Below are positions 30,046 through 42,600 of a DNA stretch of 64,000 nucleotides, piece after piece. Position numbers and translations under genes: made by a program. This DNA is from Promerops cafer (lineage: Eukaryota > Chordata > Aves > Passeriformes > Nectariniidae), in NCBI GenBank assembly GCA_013398275.1, contig VZSE01014410.1, forward strand, positions 229,155 through 293,154. The letters run 5' to 3'. Numbering within the stretch: position 1 is the first letter of the stretch; the number at the start of each line of letters is the position of its first letter. The notes beneath the pieces are model-generated. The model did no database searches and was not told where the DNA came from. It was given only the letters and a program-made list of their open reading frames with translations.

Positions 30046-32800
30046 CTGCAGGTGCTGCGTTCCAGGGCAGGGAGACTTCTGCAGTGAAATGTGCTTTGGG
30101 TGGGCAGCTCCAGCCCCATCCCTTCCACCTGTCCACGCAAAGGGAACAGTAACAACCTCATGTTATTTGTGATGCTTTTTAACATACAGAGATGGAGGAA
30201 ACACGGGTTTTTTTCCAGCCAGGTTAGTGGCTAAACAATCAAGTAACAGGATGCTTGCTTTATTTCTATGGGAAATACTTTTGCACCTGGGAACAAACTG
30301 TAAGATGCACAGCCTGAATTGTATTTTAGAACTGCTTTCTTGTGCAGCCAGGAAATGGATGTTTGTGTGCACAGTGGTGGGACAGTGTGCTGTGGTTTAA
30401 GGCAGCGAGGTCAGCGAGCACAGGAGCTGCTGCAGCATCACTGCCCACAGTTCCTGCACAGACCTCAGGTCCTGCTGCAGGGCAGTGCTGATGCTCCTTC
30501 CCAGGCACCTGACTCACTCCAAAGAGTTTAAAGCTAGCAGGGAGAACCCTGAATTTCTTCTGCAGTTAAGGTCCACAGTATGTAGGAATTTGTGCAGTTC
30601 AGTTTACACACAAGCTTTATCAACTTCTTGGAGTAGAGAAGGCAAAGGCCAGAGCTGTATTTCCTCACTCAGTGTTTGCATTAGATACTGTGCCAAGATA
30701 TTGAAGCCAGCTGTGAGGATTGTTGTTTGATATTAACCTCACTCTCCTGGTCTGTGATTCACCACTTTCAAACTGTTCTGATCAGGAATGAGTAGTTCTA
30801 AATAGCTTTTTTTTTTATTGCTTGGGTGGCAACAGAACCATCCTACTGTAATCTGCCTCCTGTTTCCATTCTGGTATAAGACTTCCTCCCATCTGGTCTG
30901 TGCCTGTCAGACTATAACCTGAGCTGGATGTGCCCTTTAAGACCCAGCGCTCCTAAAGTCCATACTTACTGTACCACAGCTGGCAGAATTCAGCAATATG
31001 AGTGACTCCCAGAATGCAGGGCAGGTTATTACCCTTTCTGGGTGGGGCTAAAAGGGAGGAAGGAATACCTGCACAGGTTTCAGGCACTACAAACCTCAAG
31101 CTGTAGGGAAGCAGTTGCTGGTTTTAATGGAATCTGCTTTAAAATCAGTTTTGGTGTTTGGAGCTTTGAGAGACATGGAGATCAGGGTCCAGTGGTGGCA
31201 CAGGTCCCTGCTGAGTCAGTTCTTCTCCTCAAGGCAGCTGCCACCTCTGTATAAGCAGCTGGAAAGTGTTTCTAAACGGATTTTTAGCTACCACCCCCTT
31301 TAAAGAGAGGCCCAAAATCTAAGTGATTAGTTAGTTAATTAGCAGGTTTACAGGAGGCACCATTCAGTCCCTTGCAGTAGGACACATTACAGCACTTCTC
31401 ACTGAGAAAAGCTCAGAGGATGCTACAGCTGCCAGGGATGAAGCCACACAGCAACTTAAAACATGTACATGCTTGTTGTAACAGTGGGGTGAGGGGTACA
31501 GGGGTTGTGCTTTTATTTTGGGGGCTTTTTACCTATCATCATCCTGAAGAGCAGCTCTTCCAGGCACTGCCCTGCTGTGCCAGCTCATATCACTCACAGG
31601 GGGAGCAGGATGTGTGGCAGAACCAAACCTCAGCCCTGGGCTTGAGCCATCTTTGGGGCTGGAGAGAGCAACTCATTGCACACAGTGCTGAAGAATCAAG
31701 CTTTGTCACAGGTGCAGGGAAGAGCTGCAAACCAGCACTTCACTGCCTCCACAACTTTGGCCTTTGCCACATTTAAAAAGACACCACCACTTGAAAAAGA
31801 AATTGTATTTAAAGTAGTGAAACCATCCTCCCAGATGATTGGCAAGTGCCTTTAAAAGAGCTTTTTAAAGCTATTTAAAAGTTGTAGCAAATTCCAGACT
31901 AGTAAATGCTTTAAGAAGTTTGTGAGGGCAAACCAGTCCCAGAGAAGGTGGACCAGCTTGACCTTCTAAGCAAGATTCATCTTGCTGTAACACTTAATCA
32001 CTATGCAAATAGTGCTGAGAGGATTGTTTTGATTGCAAGAGCTACACAAAAATCAATAAACTGCTGCAAAAAAGGCAGGGCAGGAAGGTGTTGGTTTAAG
32101 TTAAAGTTGGTTGAAAACCAGTTTGCAGCTTATTCCTCAGTTTAGGGTTTGGAAACACTGGGGTGGAAAAGTTTGTCTTGCACTAGGAATAAGTCATCTA
32201 TTACAGCAAACAAGGAGACACCCTCACTGACCTGAAGTGGCCCTATACTATCATGCTTGTAACTCCAAGTGAGCAGCTCAGCTGGATTGTCCCATGGTGG
32301 AAAAGGGTGGGGAGGAAGCAGTGATAGCTACAGAGGGCTCAAGTCACCACAGACAGTGCTCTAAGAAAGCTCACCATTCATCTGTACTTCAGTCAGTTTT
32401 ATTAATAAAAGACTAATGCATCACAATCTCACCCCAAAGTCCTGGCTGGGTTTGCTATTGCACTGAAGTTTTCCTGAAGTGAAGCTGCAGCAGCTCTCTG
32501 CTCTCCCAGGGGGCAGAGCTGCCTCCAGTACACGACTGAGTGCACCAAGTGTTAGTAACGTGAACTGAAGACCTCCATGAAGCAGCTCTGGCCCGTGGGG
32601 AGCTTGGATTTGTTTCACAAGACTGATTATAGGTAAGTCTAGGATAAGGCATTCAAGATGACTACATGGTACAAACCAGAACACCAGACCTTGACAGCCA
32701 AAAGAACAGTTGTAGCAGTTCCACAACATGAAAATGAATACCTGGACTAATTTCAGAACAAAGAATAAAGTTGTTGTGCCCGATTGGATGTTGTATCCCT
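30046..32800 (+). other. Probable CYB5D2 3' UTR and convergent intergenic DNA
   Basis: No further coding exon is seen after the CYB5D2 stop. Plus-strand AATAAA hexamers lie at 32055-32060, 32404-32409 and 32764-32769; the last is followed by a clear GT-rich stretch (GTTGTTGTG). Which one is used cannot be told. The 3' ends of CYB5D2 and ANKFY1 could meet or overlap near 32400-32900. Confidence 0.35.
32764..32769 (+). terminator. Candidate poly(A) signal, plus strand
   Basis: AATAAA followed immediately by a GT-rich element. It is in the correct orientation for a CYB5D2 transcript but 2.7 kb from its stop codon. Confidence 0.3.
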
Positions 32801-32899
32801 GGTTCTCTTTGTGGTTGGTAAGGATAAGCTTGCAGAGGGGCAGCTGTCTCTACAGGAGCAGGAGCAGATACTTCCTTAGCAAGGTTTCACCTCACGATG

Positions 32900-35800
32900 C
32901 ATCATCTAGTTCTGCATTTTATTACAAGTAGAATCATTACACAACAAAGTAATGCATATTGGAAAAATACATTTTTACAACGACTCCAGACAAACATTGC
33001 AGATAAAATGCCATTGTTCTAAGACTTCCTTTTCTATTTCACAGAGGGTATTAGAAGGTTCAGTTATTTCTGTCACTCATACAAGCTTTGATTTTTCTAG
33101 AGATGAGTTTGCTGCAGTGACCACCTCTGCTGGTTACAGAAAAAAGAGGACTTGCCTATTAACATTTGATCTACAAAATGATCCAGCCTTGGCCCTCCCA
33201 TACTGTTACATGTTAGTTTATAAGCACTACATGAGCAGTTGGACAAGCTGTTATCTCCTGCATGGGAAGTCATTAAGGCATCTGTCAGCTTTTAGCCAGC
33301 AACTTACTCTGCTCTTAGTACCTTCAACAGCAACATTCTCACTGCACTCAGTGGTGTGGAACAGTGACTGCACCTTTTACAGACAAAAAATTTCAGCCAG
33401 ACCACGGCTTGTGCTTGTGCAAGAGTGCTGGGCCATGGTACTTGCTTGTGTAAGAGTGCTGGATGACTGCAATCAAAAGGAATCCAGTCTCAGAACAAAA
33501 AGCTACAGCATGAACCACCCAACTTCCCGTGCCACCCTGCTGAAGTGCCTGAAGCCTCGTGTGACAGCAGCACTTCCAGGGACACAAACTGATTTCCCAT
33601 CTAACCTTTTGTTCAATGCTTGGCAGACTTGTGTCTCGAGTTAATACACACCACTAAAAGTAGGGTTAAGAGGGCTGGGGGGTTTGGTAACAACTGTATT
33701 ATGCTACAAAAAGGGAAAAGCAGTTGTTAAGAGTTAGAAATGTGTTGACCACTACTACATTACCAAGTGCCTCGTTCACATTTGTACCCTGTAGTGGAGC
33801 ATTGCCAGCAAAACTCCCCAAAAAAATCTCAGTGGTCTGAGAGTTCAGACCAACACTAGGCAGAGTGTGTGAGGGATTGAGTCCCTCCAGTTGTCTGGTG
33901 GGGTCAACTCCTCAGCTGAACTAGAAAAGAACTAACTTGGATTTTGGTTCAAGTTGTGAGCTTTTCCCCTTTAGCTCTGGCAGAAAGCTATTTAGAGTTG
34001 GCTGGAAGGAAACTATCTCAAAGGCACTTTAAAAGGATCAAATTTGCTGAATTGAGTTGCTTTAAATGTAACGAACACCTCAGGCTGTATATTTAACAAT
34101 AATATACCTTAACTTTCCTTTCAGACAGCAGTAGGTAAGCTGGGACAGTACTGGCTGTAAACAGCAAACCAGGAGCACTACAGATGGTTTCCCAGATCTT
34201 TCCCACTGTTTTACAGTTATAGTCAATACCCTATTTTTCAGAAGAGCAACTTAACCCAGCCTTAACTTGCCATTCAGTTAAGCTGAATTTTCACCAGATC
34301 CACATTTTCCATCATTAAAAAGCTTGCTTAATCTGTTAGAGCTGAGCTCCCTGTTCCCTTGCCCTTATATCAGAGAAGCCACTGCAAAAGTGATGTTAAA
34401 ATGCTTTGGCAGGTACATGCTGGGTACTTTTCCAATTAGGCTGAAGCCCACAGGAAAAGCCTTCCCCTACACTGTCTTCCAGCATTCTGAGCACACCCTT
34501 ACCCCTCCACATCACTTCAGCTCCAAACCAAGAAGGAAAACAACATGTTACCATGGGATTACAGTCAAGACTTCTTTCACCAAATGCACTTTCTCTCCAT
34601 CATTCTTTCACTGCTAGAGATCTGCAGCCAGTGACACCCTGAAATATCAGAAGTACAACGTTTTCCATAATCTCTTTCACTCAAAAACCCCCAAACTGTA
34701 GACTGTAGTTAACTGACACCATCAATTACTGCAGCTAACATTAACTGACACCACTACTTTCCCTCATTCACCTACAATATTAGGCCAAGGTGCACCATTT
34801 GCATTAGTAACTGTGTTAGAGACCAGCTGTGTTACCCAGAGCATTCTGTTGGAACATGACAGCAGCAGACATCAAACAGTGAGGCAAGTTTGTATTGTCA
34901 TCCATTGTTCTTCCCTAGTGGTACAGGGGTGATTCCAGTTACAATATATGCATATTGGAAAGATCAAAGTGCAGATCAAGTGAGACTTAATGTGAAATTA
35001 ATCATACAAATGTCAGCAATTACACCCTCTCCTATCCTCTCCCTGTACAAGCTTGAGAAAAACTGAGCAAGTCTCCCATAACAGCAGCAGTCTGGTTCAT
35101 CATCTGACTCTTCAGGACCAAAAAGTCACTGCTCCAAACAGGGCAACAACCTGTCCATACTGTTCACTGGAGATAACAGTCATTAAAAAATGCACACCAA
35201 TTTGTGGAGTAAAGATGAGGAATGCTGAGCTGAGTCTATACTAGCTTTATCTCTTGAAATAAAAACAGCCTTAACGTGGCATGTAGTTTTGCTTAAGTAC
35301 CCATTTTTTCTAACTGAAGCCTTTGCTCACCAAATCACAGGTTGGTCTACCAGTCAAGTACTTTCCTGTTTACCTAGACAATGTAGTTGTAGGTTTCCAC
35401 AGATTCAGCATGTTTAAGAGAGTACAACCAGCCTAGATTAAAATACTGCAGCTTACTCCTAATAGGAAGCCTCCACATACACTCCCACTCGCCAGCAATC
35501 CTGCTGAAAATGGACCCAGGTTTAGTGTCTAGAGGTGCAGCACTTTCTACACTTGGTAGGGTTACTGACTCTCCCACATCAGTTACCAGGCCCCTTAAGC
35601 CCCAGGAAAGTGTTACTCTCCCTCCTGGGATTCCTAATGCACTTCAGCATTTATTGCTGTACTGTGAGTTAGACTTCAACCAGTTTTAGTGTTTCTCCTT
35701 TAGCACATGCTCAGGCCTTCCAGCAAACTCATGGTCACTTATACAAGTACCATGAACTGGAAGGACCAGCAACAAAAATATGAAAGTGCAACAAAGACTG

Positions 35801-36510
35801 ACAGTTCCAGCAGGTATGAGCAAGAGCATTTCCTAAAACAACCTTGCACTTATCTTGAACATGCTAAAGCTAACGACTCATTTGCTGAGGAGGTATCAAG
35901 ATGTGGATCTGCAATTCTGACTGCTTTGCATCAGATGTTGTAAAGCTTTCTGTTGTAAGGCCACAATTCTTGAGCTATACTTAGAACTACCCTGGGTCTG
36001 AAGAGTTTCTTGAACAGTGGTTGCAACAGCTCAGTTTAGCTTCACAAGAAGTCTTCTCTAGAGAAGGGGAACATTTATCTTTAAGACAAAGCAAAGAAAG
36101 AGACCTGGTTACCCTGAAACTTAATACCATCTCTACTAAGCAGCCTGAAAGCCACAGGACTTAATAGAGTTGCTCAGTGCAAAGCACCATGTTGAGGACA
36201 GACCTGTTTTATGCCGGTTCAATCAGTATAAATTTCAGCTTCCATACCCCACTGCAACTAGAAGAGGGTCTAAATTCTTTTGTCACTTGGTTTCAACAAT
36301 CCACTCTGATTCCTAGTGAAGTCTATCGCAGCCCGATACATTTACAGTCATACAAAATCATTTATACCAGAGTATATCATAACAGGGTCCTTAATTAGTT
36401 CAGTCTATTGCAGAAGACATGTATAGGCCTCCTCTTCCCTATCCAGAGGGCTTGTAAGCAGAGCTGCTGTCAGGAGCACTGACTGGGAATCCCTTTACTT
36501 CCACAGCATA
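32900..36510 (-). other. ANKFY1: Probable ANKFY1 3' UTR
   Basis: After the ANKFY1 stop there is no recognisable exon or interspersed repeat for several kilobases. On the minus strand an AATAAA hexamer lies at 32918-32923, followed downstream by a G/T-rich stretch (GTGAGGTG). That would give a 3' UTR of about 3.6 kb. The end point is inferred, and another AATAAA at 32398-32403 on the same strand is an alternative. Confidence 0.4.
32918..32923 (-). terminator. ANKFY1: Candidate poly(A) signal, minus strand
   Basis: AATAAA on the minus strand (context GTAATAAAATGC) with a G/T-rich stretch downstream. It suits the end of ANKFY1. Confidence 0.35.
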
Positions 36511-36643
36511 CTAGGAGACTCCTCCCAGAGTCAGGACATCAAAGCAGATGTTGCAAACTCGAACTGGCTTGTTCAGATCAAATTTTATGATAGGAATCTC
36601 CTTTGTTGAGCACTTATGGCAGAGCAGGCGTCCACAGTGTCGG
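36511..36643 (-). CDS. ANKFY1: ANKFY1 exon 25, coding part (second half of FYVE finger, stop)
   Basis: Acceptor CAACAG. It encodes RHCGRLLCHKCSTKEIPIIK, then FDLNKPVRVCNICFDVLTLG and GVS, followed by TAG at 36511-36513. It carries the last zinc Cys residues and the RVC motif. Confidence 0.95.
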
Positions 36644-39600
36644 CTGTTGATAGAAGAGGGGTGGGAGAAAAGTGAATTCCCTCCTAGTGAACACCAGGAT
36701 GTTACTGTTTGACATTCTTTATCAATGACAGCATCATTAAATACACACTAGCAATTGAAAAGCTATGATTCCTCTTGTATCTTCTGATATTTGTCATGGA
36801 ATAACTGACTAATGCCAACAGCACATGCTGGTTCTGTACTAGTGAGTCACATGGTGCTGCTTCAGCTAATGCAAATGGAGTTTCTCTTGCACACTGAGCT
36901 AAGAAAAATCTTAGGTTAACACCCTTCCAACCCAGCATGTTTCGAACAAGTTCAGACTATTTAAAAAAGGCAACTCCTATCTACACAAGAGCAGCTCAGG
37001 TTCATCTTCAGCCATTTCCACACTGCAAACAGGATCCTAAACCTAAGCTGTCAACACCTGCCCAAATCTGCCACCTCTTTTGGAGCAGGTCATCCTACCA
37101 CCGGTGGATGTGCTCCCTCCTGTCTTTCCTGTGTAAGCCACAGCCCCAGTGGCTGCTCTCTCTGAACCTCATGCCTCCACAGGAGGCTCTCCCTGACCTC
37201 ATCCTCTATGCAGGAAATAATCAAGTGCACCTTTACCATCAAGTCCTGATAAACCACTGCCACATTTACCATTAAACTTCTGTTAACTCACTGTCTTAAT
37301 AAAATATATTGTTGCTCCTCTGTGGAGCAAAGTGCATCACACTCTAACAAGTGAGTATTTAAATCCTGTTTCACTACTGGAACTTGGACATGATTTCTCA
37401 TTTACAACCAATCAGAATATTAAATGCACAAGCTGCTTAAAATATGATTTCAGTCAGACTACAAGTTTCTGATCTAAAATAGGATGGAATGTTTCAGCTG
37501 GATTAGTGGTTATACACTTACAGTAACACGGAGATTTCCTAAACTACTGGAAGGAACAAGCCTAGCTAGATTTGGGGAGGAACCCATTTCCTTGCAAGCA
37601 CAGCAAGGTGCTCATATTACCAGTGATGCTTTCTTGTCGTGACTCCGAATTTGGCAGCACATTCATAGCAGTTGGAGCCATCACACCAGGGAGGTTCTTT
37701 TGTCAGCATATCTGTTAAGAGGTAAAAAAGTCAAGGCAAAATGGGCTCAGACACTTCCTGAGTACACTAAGCCTGAAGGTTTTTTCCAGTTCTAGGTTGC
37801 ATTCAGTAAAATGGATTTAACTGCTCTTGCAGGAGCTGGAGTCTCATTTGTAGATAACCTATAGTTGCTTTCCATCACATTGTCCACAGCAACTGTACAG
37901 CACCAGTTAAAAAGCAGTGTCTCTGTTTTAAGCTACATTGACTACCCAACCAGCCAAGAGTTTCCATGTCTATCCTTCCAGAAAAAGTAGTATCTAACAG
38001 TCTGCATTGTACAACTTTTCAGCTAATCACCAGAAAAACTAGTATTTCTACCCTGCACTGATAGCAGTATAAAATTCACAAGTTCTGCCTCTCTGGAATT
38101 CCTGTCACCTAAGTCAAACGACCAGAGTTCTTTCCTCCAAAGAACCCTGGAAGCATAAGCCAGAAATACTTTCCCACCATAGCAAGTGGTACTTACCCAG
38201 CAATCTAAAGAGAAGCTGTTTTGTAGCAACTTGATAGTTGAAGATATTGACTCCTTGGTTATTGTTAACTCCCAGGCGAGCCCCAGCTCTCACTATTGCA
38301 CGACACAAGTTAGCATTTCCCTTCATGTAAGCCAAGAGCAGCACTGAAAAATAAAAGCCAGACAGTTCCTTGCTAACAGAGTGGTAGATTGTGTTACATT
38401 CAGTCCAGACAGGATCTTTAGTTTTTAAGTTTCCATGTATTGTGTGCCTCCTACTGAATTTAACATACTACTGTCAATTATTCCAGCTTTAAAAGTGACA
38501 TACCACAAATAGAACTCGAGTGACTTTCAAGTTTAATAGTTGTTAAGTCTCACCTACCTGTGTTTCCTTCAGCATCAGGTTTGTCTAGAGGGTATTCTGG
38601 CATACACTCCAAGAAGAGGTCACAGATGGCTGCTGCATTATCTTTCCCATATTGTCCCAAAATATGCATTGGTGACTGGCCTCTGGGGAAAAAGAGTTTG
38701 TTATCCTGATCAAAGTCTGCTTGCTACTGCAGTTACTCATCCAATTCTCCCTGCTTTCAAGTCTGGTTCAGACTTGAACAATGCTACATCTCAGTGACTC
38801 AGTATGTCACACACAACTCCCTACTTAACTTTCCTTCCTTGGTGTACACATATAATTTGCACAGAATTTAGACATAGCATCATCTGCACACTTCCAAATT
38901 CGTATATAAATAATATAATACAAGCCAAATATATACTTTTAAGCAGCATATCAGCATGTATTTTAAAATACAAAGTGGTTCCTTTAGTCTGTTAAGACTA
39001 TAAATAATTACCTGATATTAAAGGCTTCTGCATCTACATTGCACTCTGTGAGGAGGACCCGGATATTGTTCAGACGGCCGTGCATCACTGCCAGATGCAG
39101 AGCTGAACATTAAAAAAATAATAATTCAAGACTGAGTATCAGCATTAATTACAGCCTAATAACTAAATGAAACACCCTCCTTCCACTTTCCCAACCCTCC
39201 TTCTCAAACAACTCCTTCCATCTGCTTTGATTTCCTAGACTTTCATTCTTTCACCTTTGAAGTGCAAGCCCATTCACAGTGAGCTCTCTACCACTAGGAG
39301 ACATCATTAACAGATCTACTGAAGTGTTTTGCATTTACTTGTGTAACTTGAAGTTTACCATTATTTCCATTTTCATCTACAGCTGCAAAGTCTACTCCAT
39401 TCTCCAGAAGGACTGAACAAATGGTGGGCAGGTCTTGCTGGGCTGCTAAGTGAAGAGCAGTCTGACGGTGCTTGGTCAGTTCATTCACCTGGGCACCTGC
39501 AAGCAGCTGTCAGGATGCAAGAAGGAATATATTCAAAGATGGTTTCAGGGCTATTTCAGCCAACAGTTTATTTCTGTGAATGAAGCACACAAGACTCTAC

Positions 39601-42600
39601 TGTACAGAGGTACTTCCAGGCCTCCAGAGTGTATAAAATGGTATCATTACTGAGCTGCTACAACTTGTGTTTGTGTTCAAATGTGCAGAAAGGGCCAAGA
39701 AAGATTCTTTAAAAAAAACCAAACCCAGTAATTGCTGCAAACCCAACATGCTCATGTGAGGGCTACTGTGGCAGCTCAGCTAACAGTACCAGCTAAGGGA
39801 ACTTTCTGTTTGAGAACAAGTGGTGTCCCTTCCCTGGGGTTTACCAGCCTGCAGGCACTGTGCAGTGAGGTAGAGAGTGTGTTTTTAAGCAGGGGAGGGG
39901 TGACTCTGCAGCACGCACCAGATTGCGCACGATAATCTCCGAGCCCGCCTGCACTGCCAGGTGCAGAGGGGTCAGCTTGGAGGCGTCCTGCACCCGGGAG
40001 TTGACGTTGGCCTGCACGCTGATCAGGAACAGCACGCTCTCGATGTCCGAGCTCTGAACAGCCACGTGCAGGAAATTCCGACCTTTGTTATCAACCTGTG
40101 GCAGAAAGAGCACGTGAAATGAATTCATTATTCCTGTAGAACAGGGTGTTTTATGTAGTGGGGCATGCTTTCACTAAGACACACTTGGCTCCTTCTGCTT
40201 GAACTGTAGAATCTTGTTCCTTTCACTGGTTGACATGAGGGACGTATCTGATAGATGTGACTATCAAATAACTCAACTGAGAAATTATCTGCTGCAACTG
40301 CTCAGTCCAGACTGCCTCACACTACTTTATTTCTATTTTATAACCTTGTCATTTCTTGACCACACACTGGAGAGTATTGTTAGGCAGACAAAAGGTTAAC
40401 AGCTGTTGTGGTTAAATACTGAGCAGCAGTTAACTCAGTTAAATGAAACAAGCTTGAGTCTATCTGGCAATTAATCCAGGAGAAGGAAGCAACATGGAAT
40501 CCTGCCACAATGATGTAAAGTGTATTCACAGAACCATAGAATGATTTGGGTTGGAAGGGACTTTCCAAGGTGATCCAGTCCACCCCCTGCCACGGGCAGG
40601 GACACCTTCCACTATCCCAGGGTGCTCCAAGCCCCGTCCAACCTGGCCTTGGACACTTCCAGGGATCCAGGGGCAGCCACAGCTGCTCTGGGCAACCTGA
40701 AAATTCATTTTTTGGGCTTAATACCAAGTACATGTTGTTCAACTTTGCGTTGCAGCTGATGTTAAAGCATATTTAAACTGGCTGTATTTGTAACCATGTT
40801 TTAGATATAATACAAGAGGTCACTAAGCACTCAAATATTTTATTAGTAATTAAACTTACACAGGATAGGAAGAATCTCCTGAACAGCTGCCTGAAGTGTC
40901 ACACCAGAAGCCTGAAGATACAGTTGGAGGTTTTATAGTTCAGCAGGGCAGCATAGCATCTATTATTCAGTTATTTTAGGTCAAGTTTTCTGTTTTGGAT
41001 AGCTTTAGGAGAGCTGGGTAATAGATTATTTCTGTACTAGTCCAGCACAAGACAAGAGCAGAGTTAGAATTTTCTCCTTATAAACACATATGCCTGTTTC
41101 TCAGTTTAGTATTGACAAAATAAGAAGATTTGACAAGACACTAACCCTTAATGTTCTTACTCACACATATCATACACACCTACAGTTTCCTAATAAATCC
41201 TGCTTAAGAGAACTGGCATCTGGCAAATGGATTGCATGTGAAGCCATAAAAGGATAAAACAGAACTGGCTTGTGGAACAGCTGTTACCACAAACCAGTGC
41301 AGTAACAAAACCAGCATGGTCTGAACACTCCCAGCTTACCTGTTCTGCAGCTCCTGGTTCCCTCTTCAAAATTGCTTCAGCTGCTTTATTATTTTTATAC
41401 GTCATAGCACAAGCAAAGGGAGTCATTCCTTGCCTGTCACGTACATTCAGCTTAATATCTGGATGTGAAATCATCAGCTGAATGATAACATTATGTTGGT
41501 TGCTAATGGCAACATGGATTGGAGTTCTTCCTTCTGCATCCTAGAAGGAAACCAGAAAGTTTGTTATATATAGACTCAGTAGTACATAAATCCTTTCCTA
41601 ATTCTGAAGGGTCAAGGAAACTTAGTAGTTTAGTCCTGTGACCTACCCAGCTTCCTTCAGCATGGACACCAAACAGCTGCAGGGCAAGCTCAAACCCACA
41701 GTGTAAGAAAAGCAAATTGAGATTTGTTTCTCCCAACAGCTTGAGCTCATTCCTGTGCTATGCAGCCTTTTAAATAGCTCGCCAGAACATCTCCCAATTA
41801 GTCAGTCATTTTGGGGACAGAGATTAGCATTCAGATTTAATAGCAAAGTCAGCTGAGGTGTTTAAATATTTGTTTGCATCAAGCAGCAGTTTACAGCCAA
41901 GGCTGCTTTGTGACTGTGTTCTGTGATTTGTTTTAATGCCACTTTCAACAGCATCAGGACCTAAAAATGTTATCCATTCATTTCTTTTGTTGTTATTTAT
42001 AAAGCTTCTGTTTAAGGATTACTGTGTAATCAAAAATGAAGTGTAACTGATACTTACTCAATAACAGTAACTCTCAATTTACTCAATAACAGAAGACATT
42101 TCCCAAGCATACTAACAAAGTAGAGTATTCTGGAGCTTTACACTGTAGCTGATTTAATGATTAATTGCAGCTGTGCTCCTGCCTTTAATTCACACTGGGG
42201 ACATAAGACACTGAATCCCACTGTTACATGAGAAAACTAACCTTGCAGTAAGTTTTCTGTATCATTTTCCTTCAGCACAGCTTCCTGAACTAACCACCAT
42301 ATGGGCAGATAAGCACCAGGTGTGGTAAAAAGGGACAGGAGAGAAAGCAGAGCTGCATCCAGTCATTGCACTGGCTCAGCTCTCAGAGCAAGATTTTCTT
42401 TTCTCTATCAAGGAAAATACACAGCTGAGAGGAAAGTTTGTTTTCAGTATTGGAGGCAAAGAATCTACTTTAATAAATTGTGCATGATTTGTCCACATAC
42501 CTGAGCATTGACATTGGCACCAAACTCCAGAAGGCACTGGATCACCTCCTCTAGTCCCCAGCAGGCTGCCAAGTGTAGGGGTGTCTGTCCATCATGGGCT

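Noticed and set aside
32952..33644. 230-codon open frame (+) between CYB5D2 and ANKFY1
   Set aside because: No recognisable domain or signal. It lies antisense near the presumed ANKFY1 3' end in ordinary unique sequence. Treated as chance.
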